The translations under genes and the position numbers were made by a program. From contig NZ_JAGMUJ010000029.1 in assembly GCF_019049255.1 (NCBI RefSeq), forward strand, positions 62,001 through 126,000: a DNA stretch of 64,000 nucleotides, in the 5' to 3' direction. This DNA comes from Streptomyces sp. AC558_RSS880. Lineage in GTDB: Bacteria; Actinomycetota; Actinomycetes; Streptomycetales; Streptomycetaceae. This document shows, piece by piece, positions 17,720 to 24,314 of the stretch. Within the stretch, counting starts at the first letter, position 1; each line of letters begins with the position of its first letter. The notes below the pieces were generated by a model. It searched no databases and had not been told where the DNA came from. It saw only the letters and a list, made by a program, of their open reading frames with translations.

Positions 17720-19044
17720 ACCCGCCGCACACCCTCGCCCTCGACATCGGCACCCGCTACGCCCGGCTCGCCGTCGCACGGCCCGGCGCCGCGCCGCCGC
17801 GTCCGGTACCGCTGCCCGGTGACGTGCCGGGCGAGGGGCTGCCGCTCTCCGCCGCCGTGCGCGGCCGGCCCGTGGCCGCGCTGCGCGAGGCGTACGGCAC
17901 CTACCTCGCCCGGTACGGTCCGCCCGCCGGGGCCGTGGTCGTCCTGCCGCGGCGCACCGCACAGGCGTCGGCCGGCCCCGCGACGGCGGCCCTCGCCGCG
18001 GAGGGCTGTCCACGGGTCCGGGCGATCGGCACGGCGCACGCCCTGCTCGCCCTGGTCCGGCACACCGCGGGCGCGGCGGCCGACACCGGGGAGGAGTACC
18101 TCGTGTGCGATGCCGGGGCCCGCGCCGTCGACGCCGCCCGCTGCACACTGGCCGGCCCTTCGGTGCTGCTTCGCGCCACCGCCGAGGCGACCGGGCCGAC
18201 CGGCCGTCTGGGAGCGGAACTCGACGCGGCACTCCTCGCCGCCGCCGGTCTGCCCGACGACGAGGAAGGGCACCGCAGACTCGCCGCCGCGCGCCTGGAC
18301 GACCCCGACGGCCGCCGGCTGGGGCTCGCCGTGGCCAGGGCCGTGCGCCGCCCCGACCCGTTCGACGAGACCCCGGTCCACCGCCTGGGCGACCGGGACA
18401 TCACCGCCGGGACCGTACGGAGATCCCTTCCGCCGCTGATCGACGCGGTACGGCAGGCCCTGGACGAGGTCGCCGCGCCGCCCGGCGCGGCCGCGCGGCC
18501 GCCGTTGCTGCTCGCCGGAGGTCTGGCCCGGCTCGAACCGCTCACCCGGCAGCTGGCGGAGCGTCACCGGCTGCTGCCGCTGCCCGCGGACGTGGACCCC
18601 GGGTACGCGGCGGCGGCCGGCGGCGCCCTGGTGGCGGCGGGACTCGCCGACCCCGGCGACCGCTATCCGTACGCCGTCCGCATCAGCACCCACCGCCGTG
18701 CCGCCGGACGACCACACACCGAGGCGCTGGAACTGGCCCCCGCCGGGGCCCTGGAGCCCGGCGGCGACATCGTGTTCGCCGTCAGGGACGGCCGGCCGGT
18801 CCAGGTGCTTCCCGACGCGGCGGCCGGACGCCCGCTGCGGGTCGAGGCCGTCGGCCCCGACGGCCGCCCGGTCCCGCTGCCGGACGTCACGCTGCCCGCC
18901 GGCACCCCGGACGGGCTCTGCCGGGTCGGTGTCCGCGTCGGCGCGGACGGGGCGGCGACCCTCGTGCTGCGCCCGGTGGCGAGCGGCGCGGACGCGGAGA
19001 CCCGCCTTCCGCTCGGCCCCCTGCCCGTCCCGCCCGAAACCTGA
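17716..19044 (+). CDS. Actin/Hsp70-like ATPase-fold protein
   Basis: A 442-aa protein with the ASKHA nucleotide-binding layout. Phosphate-1 is LALDIGTRYARLAV at the N-terminus, phosphate-2 is YLVCDAGARAVDAARC, and the adenosine motif is PLLLAGGLARLEPL. It lacks the DnaK substrate-binding domain; after about residue 310 there is instead a beta-rich tail. It is therefore a truncated Hsp70-type switch rather than a chaperone in the usual sense. It overlaps GAP1 by 4 bp and precedes the secreted vWA gene by 50 bp. Its role in the locus is unknown. Confidence 0.8.
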   Translation: MNPPHTLALDIGTRYARLAVARPGAAPPRPVPLPGDVPGEGLPLSAAVRGRPVAALREAYGTYLARYGPPAGAVVVLPRRTAQASAGPATAALAAEGCPRVRAIGTAHALLALVRHTAGAAADTGEEYLVCDAGARAVDAARCTLAGPSVLLRATAEATGPTGRLGAELDAALLAAAGLPDDEEGHRRLAAARLDDPDGRRLGLAVARAVRRPDPFDETPVHRLGDRDITAGTVRRSLPPLIDAVRQALDEVAAPPGAAARPPLLLAGGLARLEPLTRQLAERHRLLPLPADVDPGYAAAAGGALVAAGLADPGDRYPYAVRISTHRRAAGRPHTEALELAPAGALEPGGDIVFAVRDGRPVQVLPDAAAGRPLRVEAVGPDGRPVPLPDVTLPAGTPDGLCRVGVRVGADGAATLVLRPVASGADAETRLPLGPLPVPPET

Positions 19045-19094
19045 TCCGTCTCCGTCGACCCCGACCAGTGCCGCGCCCGAGGAGCTCTCATCCG

Positions 19095-20843
19095 ATGAAC
19101 CAGCCGCCGCCACGCCCGAGGCCGGGACGAGCGCGCGCCCGTGCCGTCCACCGCGCCGCCGCCGGACTCGCCGCCTTGGTGCTCACGGCCCTGACCGCCG
19201 TGACGTCCGGGACGGCTCCCGCGGCCGCCACTGCCGATCCGACGCGGGCCGGGTCGTCGCCCAGCCGCAGCGAGATCTACTCCGAGCTCGGCCTGGACCG
19301 AGTGCCCGCCGACTACGTCGTCCTGGTGGACGTCTCCGGCTCGATGCTGAACAAGGGACGCTATTCGTCGGTCCGGTCCGCGCTGCTGCCGTTCCTGAAG
19401 GGCCTGTCACCACGGGACTACGTCGCCCTGTTCACCTTCGGGGACAAGGCCGAGGCGGTCTACCTGGGCCACCCGTCCGACCCGAAGGGCATCATCGGCA
19501 AGCTGCCCGACCGGGCCGGGCCCTCCGGTGTGCGGACCGACATCGGCGCCGCCCTGGACCGCGGCCTGGACGAGCTGGAGCGGCCCGACGCCGCCGAGAT
19601 CGGCTCGGTGGTGATGTTCACGGACGGCAAGCACGAGCCGCCGAAGGGCTCCGCGTACCCCACGTCCGACGGGGCGGCGTGGAACGCGCTGCGGGGCCGG
19701 GCCGAGGAGCTGGCCGACGGACATGAACTGGCCGCCTACTCCATGCCGTTGGCGACCGACGAGTCCGGCACCGCGCAGCTGTCCGGCGTCATCCCGGACA
19801 CCACCGAGCTGCGGCCGGATTCGGTACAGAACCTCGCCGAATATCTCGGGCGGGCCGCCGAGCGGGTCCGGGCGCGCAAGGCCGCGCGGCTGATCGCACC
19901 GGACGAGGGCAAGGGTGTCACCGCCACGCTGTCGCCCACCGGGGTACTCGACCTGGGCGACGGCGGTGCGGCGGCCACGCTGACCCTGACCGCCACGACC
20001 GAGCGGGTGCCGCTGACCGTGACCGGTCTCAGGGCGACCCTGGACGGGCAGCCGCTCACCGTCACCGGCCTGCCGGACCGGGTGTCCCTGGAACCGGGCG
20101 CGGCACGGCAGTTCGACGTCCAGGTACGGGGCGAGCCCGACGCCGGGCTGCTGCCGGTGCGGCGGACCTGGGAGGCCGAGGTCGGCCTGACCGTGCACGG
20201 CGAGGTCACGACACCCTGGGCGGCCACCCTGGACGACGTGAGGTTCGAGGTGCCGGAGGCGGTGGAGGGACCGGCCGGGGGCCTGCGGCTGCGGGCGGAG
20301 GTCGGCTCCGCACTGACCCTGCCCCTGCTGATCGGGGTTCCGCTGCTGGTCCTCCTCGCGGCCCTGCTGCTGTGGATGCGGTACAACCGGGCGGTCCTGA
20401 ACGGCGTACTGGTCCTGTCCCCGGCGCCCGGCGACGGCCCGCAGGACCACATCGCCCTGCACGGACGGCAGATGGCGCTCGCACCACCGCGGATCGGCGG
20501 CGCGGGCCGCGTCCACGGCCGCCGGTTCCGGGCGGACGACGGCCGTCGCGGGATCGCGCTGCACCTCAGCTACAGCCCGGACGGCACCCCGGCACGGAGC
20601 GCGGACGCCGTGTGCCGGCCGGGCGAGGCGGTAGTGATCAACGGCATCCGCTTCGCCTACCTGGCGGACCGCGACGGGCCGCCCGCGGCCGCCGTACCGG
20701 AAGCCGGCGGAGCACCCGGCCCCATGCCGATCCCGCGGCCCGGTTCACTCCCGCACCACGGGGACGGCCCCTGGGGCGGCTCCCCGCCGCGACCGCCCGC
20801 GCAGCGCGAGAGGCCCGCGCCTTCGGAACGGGACCTGCCGTGA
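19095..20843 (+). CDS. Exported, membrane-anchored vWA-domain protein
   Basis: 582 aa. The N-terminus has a basic region and hydrophobic stretch (AAAGLAALVLTALTAVTSG) ending in an Ala-x-Ala site, a Sec-type signal. A vWA domain follows with an intact MIDAS: DVSGS at residues 79-83 and a VMFTDGKHE segment. A beta-sandwich-like region leads to a transmembrane helix (LLIGVPLLVLLAALLLWM, about residue 420), then a cytoplasmic tail of about 140 residues with a structured segment (VLVLSPAPGDGPQ...IRFAYLADRDG) and a Pro-rich end. ATG 19095 has GAGGAG upstream. The protein presents a ligand-binding face outside and a tail inside, so it could carry an external signal to the operon's cytosolic parts. 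That role is inferred. Confidence 0.85.
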   Translation: MNQPPPRPRPGRARARAVHRAAAGLAALVLTALTAVTSGTAPAAATADPTRAGSSPSRSEIYSELGLDRVPADYVVLVDVSGSMLNKGRYSSVRSALLPFLKGLSPRDYVALFTFGDKAEAVYLGHPSDPKGIIGKLPDRAGPSGVRTDIGAALDRGLDELERPDAAEIGSVVMFTDGKHEPPKGSAYPTSDGAAWNALRGRAEELADGHELAAYSMPLATDESGTAQLSGVIPDTTELRPDSVQNLAEYLGRAAERVRARKAARLIAPDEGKGVTATLSPTGVLDLGDGGAAATLTLTATTERVPLTVTGLRATLDGQPLTVTGLPDRVSLEPGAARQFDVQVRGEPDAGLLPVRRTWEAEVGLTVHGEVTTPWAATLDDVRFEVPEAVEGPAGGLRLRAEVGSALTLPLLIGVPLLVLLAALLLWMRYNRAVLNGVLVLSPAPGDGPQDHIALHGRQMALAPPRIGGAGRVHGRRFRADDGRRGIALHLSYSPDGTPARSADAVCRPGEAVVINGIRFAYLADRDGPPAAAVPEAGGAPGPMPIPRPGSLPHHGDGPWGGSPPRPPAQRERPAPSERDLP

Positions 20844-21541
20844 CCGGCCCCGCCCTCAACGTCGCCGCCACCCGGGTCGGCACCCACGCCCTGGGCCCGG
20901 GGCGACGGTCGGTGGTGTGGGTGCAGGGCTGCCCCTTCCGCTGCGCGGGCTGCCTGGCCCCGGAGTGGATCCCGGACCGCGCCGCCCGCCACGTGGAGCC
21001 CGCCGAACTGGCCGACGAGTTGCTCGCCGATCCCGGCGTGACGGGCCTGACGCTCTCCGGCGGCGAGCCGATGGCCCAGGCCGACGGGCTCGCCGCGCTG
21101 GTCCGCGCGGCCCGCGGCCGTCGCGACCTCTCGGTGGTCTGCTTCACCGGCTACCGCCTGGAACGGCTGCGTGCCCGCCCGCCCGTACCGGGCGTCACCG
21201 AACTGCTCGGCCTCCTGGACGTGCTGATCGACGGCCGGTACGTCGCCGGCCTCGACGACGGCAAGGGGCTGCGGGGAAGCAGCAACCAGCGCGTCCACCA
21301 CCTCACGCCCCGGCTCGCCGGATGCGGGTACGACTTCACGGGCGGTCCGCGTACCGCCGAGATAACCGTCGACGGGACCACCGCCCTGCTGGTCGGGGTC
21401 CCGCCTCCAGGGCTGCTCGCGGCCTTCGACTCCGCGGTGGAGGAGGCCCGTTCGCGGCTGCGCCTCCCCGGAACACCCGACGCGACGCCCGGCACCACCC
21501 GGGCGCGGACCACCGCCGACCGAACAGGTGAGGACGACTGA
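20840..21541 (+). CDS. Radical SAM protein, NrdG/activase-like
   Basis: 233 aa. The 4Fe-4S radical SAM motif C31-x3-C35-x2-C38 (CPFRCAGC) sits in VWVQGCPFRC, as in anaerobic ribonucleotide reductase activases. SGGEPMAQ (SAM-binding GGE) and a LLDVLIDGRYVAGLDD segment follow. No class III reductase is nearby, so a modification enzyme for another protein in this operon is more likely than nucleotide metabolism. GTG 20840 overlaps the vWA stop. The gene ends 2 bp from the TnpB element; before that insertion its stop lay 18 nt from the coiled-coil gene. Confidence 0.87.
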   Translation: MTGPALNVAATRVGTHALGPGRRSVVWVQGCPFRCAGCLAPEWIPDRAARHVEPAELADELLADPGVTGLTLSGGEPMAQADGLAALVRAARGRRDLSVVCFTGYRLERLRARPPVPGVTELLGLLDVLIDGRYVAGLDDGKGLRGSSNQRVHHLTPRLAGCGYDFTGGPRTAEITVDGTTALLVGVPPPGLLAAFDSAVEEARSRLRLPGTPDATPGTTRARTTADRTGEDD

Positions 21542-21543
21542 CC

Positions 21544-21690
21544 TTGACTTCCTCCCCCTCTTGCAGGAGGGGATTCCTACGGCTCGCGCCGTAGGGGTTT
21601 CTGCTTCATCACCGACTGCCCGCCCGGAGTACTCCGTTGAGGTCTTACACCAGCTCCACAGACAGACGCCGTCAGCCCGACGGCCAGGAT
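21544..21690 (-). ncRNA. Predicted omega (reRNA) guide scaffold at the tnpB 3' end
   Basis: TnpB nucleases use an RNA from the element's right end whose 3' extension, read from flanking DNA, is the guide. Here the last 150 bases contain two stable hairpins and end GGAGGAAGTCAA. The next flanking bases on that strand, GGTCAGTCGTCCTCACC, would be the guide. The 5' limit is a guess. Confidence 0.42.
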
Positions 21691-22773
21691 GTTCTTCGCC
21701 GCGTTCACGTCCCGGTCGTGGGTCGTCCCGCAGTCGCACGTCCACTCCCGGACGTTCAGCGGCATCTTGTCCCGCAAGCTGCCACAGACGGAGCACAGCT
21801 TGGAAGAGGGGAACCAGCGGTCGATCGCGATCACTTCGCGGCCGTACCACCGGGCCTTGTACTCCAGCATGCTCCGGAACTCGGACCAGGCCGCATCGCT
21901 GATGGCGCGGGCCAGGCTGCCGTTCTTCACCATGTTCCGGACGGCGAGGTCCTCGATCACGATCGTTTGGTTTTCACGAACGAGCCGAGTGGTGAGCTTG
22001 TGCAGGTGATCCCGGCGCCGGTCGGTGATCCGGGCGTAGATTCCGGCGACCTTCTGACGGGCCTTACGGCGGTTGGCGCCCTCGCCTTTTGCCTTGCGGG
22101 CAAGCTGCCGCTGGGCCTTGGCCAGACGGACGCGGTCACGCCGCTCGTGCCGGGGGTTGGCGACCTTCTCCCCGGTGGAGAGGGTCAGCAGGTGGTCGAG
22201 CCCGACGTCGACACCGACGGCCGCATCCGTGGCCGGGAGCGGCTGGACGGACGGGTCCTCGCACAGCAGGGACACGAACCAGCGTCCGGCGGCGTCCTGC
22301 GACACCGTCACCGTGGACGGCGACGCACCCTCCGGGAGCGGACGGGACCACACGATGTCCAGCGGCTCCGTCATCTTCGCCAGGGTCAGCCTGCCGTCTT
22401 CGAACCGGAACGCGCCGGTGGTGTACTCCGCCGACTTCCGCGACTTCTTGCGCGACTTGAAACGCGGGTACTTCGCCCGCTTGCCGAAGAAGTGGGTGAA
22501 CGCCGCCTGGAGGTGCCTGAGGGCCTGCTGGAGCGGGACGGAGGAGACCTCGTTGAGGTACGCGAGTTCCTCGGTCTTCTTCCAGGCCGTCAGCATCGCC
22601 GACGTCTGGTTGTAGTTCACCCGCTCCTGCCGCGTCCACGCCTCGGTGCGCGCCGCAAGAGCCAGGTTGTAGACCTTCCGCACGCAGCCGAACGTGCGGG
22701 ACAGCTCGGCTGCCTGCGCATCGGTCGGATGGAAGCGGTACTTGAACGCCCGCTTCACGTGGCTGGTCTTCAC
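21577..22773 (-). CDS. tnpB: TnpB RNA-guided nuclease (OrfB of IS200/IS605 type)
   Basis: 398 aa, full length. It has an N-terminal helix-turn-helix/WED region (KRAFKYRFHPTDAQAAELSRTFGCVRKVYN). The RuvC-like core is complete: Asp189 in VGVDVGLD, Glu274 in IVIEDL and Asp355 in THDRDVNAAKN. The zinc finger is C327SVC330 ... C346DC348. All catalytic residues are intact, so the nuclease is probably active. Family members cut DNA next to a TAM, guided by RNA from the element's end, and favour retention of the element. Without a linked TnpA it must be mobilised in trans. The orientation opposes the host operon. Confidence 0.95.
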   Translation of the reverse strand: MKTSHVKRAFKYRFHPTDAQAAELSRTFGCVRKVYNLALAARTEAWTRQERVNYNQTSAMLTAWKKTEELAYLNEVSSVPLQQALRHLQAAFTHFFGKRAKYPRFKSRKKSRKSAEYTTGAFRFEDGRLTLAKMTEPLDIVWSRPLPEGASPSTVTVSQDAAGRWFVSLLCEDPSVQPLPATDAAVGVDVGLDHLLTLSTGEKVANPRHERRDRVRLAKAQRQLARKAKGEGANRRKARQKVAGIYARITDRRRDHLHKLTTRLVRENQTIVIEDLAVRNMVKNGSLARAISDAAWSEFRSMLEYKARWYGREVIAIDRWFPSSKLCSVCGSLRDKMPLNVREWTCDCGTTHDRDVNAAKNILAVGLTASVCGAGVRPQRSTPGGQSVMKQKPLRREP

Positions 22774-22931
22774 GGTTCACATACTGGCCCATCAGTTTGT
22801 GACGGGCTGCCGGTAGTCGGGGGTGAACGCCGGTCCGCCCTGACGGCGAACCGGCCTTCCCCGCCCTGCTCCGCAGGAGCTTCGTTTCCTCCCCAGGCTG
22901 AAGCCCGGGGTATCCATGAAGGAGAGCACCG

Positions 22932-24314
22932 ATGAGCGGCAAGAAGCGCATCCTGGTGGACGAGACCGAGTGGTACCGGGCCCAGCGGGCGGCCCAGAAC
23001 CTCAAGCAGGTCCGGCGCGACGTTCCCCGGCTCCTCGACGAGGTCCGGCGGCGGACCGAGGCCGACCAGGCCCGCACCCGGGCCCAGTTGGAGGAGCGCG
23101 CCCGCCGGACGGAAGAGGCGCTCTCCGGTCTGACGGCCCACACCCGGCGACTCGAGCGGGACACGGAGCGCAGGCTGCGCGAGCAGTCCGAGCGCCTGCA
23201 CCAGGAGCTGCGCGGCACCGCGGAACGCCTCGAACGCGACACCCGTACCAGGCTCGCGGAGCAGCGCGCGGCCCTGGAAGGGCAGCTCGCCGCCGAACGC
23301 GAACAGCGCCGCCGCGACATCGCCGGCCTGACCGAACGCGTCGACGAGCTCGCCGGGAACCGCGAGCGTGCCGCGGCCGCCGTCCGGGAGTGGCTCGCCG
23401 ACGGCGCCACGATGGCCGAGCTCATCGCCACTCTGCCGCACGAACGGCACGCTCCCGGCAGGCTCGACCGGCTCCGCCTGGACCTCGACACCGCCCGGCG
23501 GAACAGCGACGCCGGCCATCACGAGGCCGCGCTCCCCCTTGCGCAGCGCGCCTACCTGGACCTCAGCGAACTGCGCCTCGACATCGAGCATCGGGAGCTG
23601 GAGCGGCGGCTCGCCCAGGGCGCCGCCACCGACGCCCTGGTCATGGTCGAGACCCTGTGCACGCAGAACGAGGTCAGGCCGGTGACGGGCCCCGACGGCC
23701 GGCCGCTGCCGGGGGCCGAGCTCGATGTGGACCACTGGTCGGAGGGCGAACTCGAAGAGCTGCGGGGTCAGGTGGCCGAGCGGCTCTCCCGGGCGAGGGA
23801 CGATGCGACGACCGTCGCCGAGCAGCGCGAACTGGCCGCCGAGGCGGCGGAGATGGAGCAGCGGCTCGGCGAGGTCGTGGACCGGGCGGGCATGCGGCTG
23901 CTCGCCTCACAGCTCCGCGTGAACCTCGCCGACTCGGTGGCCGGGACCCTCTCCCGGATCGGCGCCTACGAGCTGACGGACGGCGAGTACGAGGACGAGG
24001 ACGAACGCCGCTCGTACCATGCCGTCCTCGAGCACGCGAACGGCAACAAGATCGTGGTACAGGTCCTGCCCGCGCCGGAGGGGGAGACGGGGCAGATCCT
24101 GCGGGTCCTCTCCTACGACTACGACACGGCCTCGGAACGTGAACTCCGGGACCGCGCCGAGGCGGTACGGCACGCGCTCGCGGACGACGGGCACCCGACC
24201 GGGGCCCTGGAGAGCGAACCCGGCGTCCCGGACCCGACGGCCGTCGATCTGGACCGGTTCCGGAAGCCGGAGGCCGCCCCGCTGCGCAAGCGCCCGGCCG
24301 ACGGCGTCTCGTGA
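22932..24314 (+). CDS. Long coiled-coil protein of the GTPase/AAA operon
   Basis: 460 aa. Residues of about 15-175 are an almost unbroken heptad coiled coil (RRTEADQARTRAQLEERARR, RLREQSERLHQELRG). A small helical region follows (RRNSDAGHHEAALPLAQRAYLDLSELRL), then a second coil and a compact C-terminal domain with beta strands (SYHAVLEHANGNKIVVQVLPAPEG). No membrane helix or catalytic motif is seen. RBS GGAGAG precedes ATG 22932. It overlaps the AAA+ gene by GTGA. A scaffold or filament for the ATPase is plausible. The TnpB element sits directly upstream and may reduce its expression. Confidence 0.8.
   Translation: MSGKKRILVDETEWYRAQRAAQNLKQVRRDVPRLLDEVRRRTEADQARTRAQLEERARRTEEALSGLTAHTRRLERDTERRLREQSERLHQELRGTAERLERDTRTRLAEQRAALEGQLAAEREQRRRDIAGLTERVDELAGNRERAAAAVREWLADGATMAELIATLPHERHAPGRLDRLRLDLDTARRNSDAGHHEAALPLAQRAYLDLSELRLDIEHRELERRLAQGAATDALVMVETLCTQNEVRPVTGPDGRPLPGAELDVDHWSEGELEELRGQVAERLSRARDDATTVAEQRELAAEAAEMEQRLGEVVDRAGMRLLASQLRVNLADSVAGTLSRIGAYELTDGEYEDEDERRSYHAVLEHANGNKIVVQVLPAPEGETGQILRVLSYDYDTASERELRDRAEAVRHALADDGHPTGALESEPGVPDPTAVDLDRFRKPEAAPLRKRPADGVS

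Larger units (their letters stand above)
21544..22915 (-). mobile_element. TnpB-only IS200/IS605-type (IS1341-like) element
   Basis: The element carries one gene, tnpB, and no tnpA transposase. On the minus strand its left end begins GGATACCCCGGGC (a CCCCaGGC/GCCcGGGG hairpin at about 22892-22910), immediately 3' of a TTCAT motif (complement of 22916-22920). The right end carries hairpins CCTACGGC/GCCGTAGG and CCCCTC/GAGGGG and ends in TCAA (complement of 21544-21547). Removing 21544-22915 restores an 18-nt gap between the radical SAM stop and the coiled-coil ATG. Boundaries are inferred from hairpins, the TAM and operon continuity. Confidence 0.82.
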
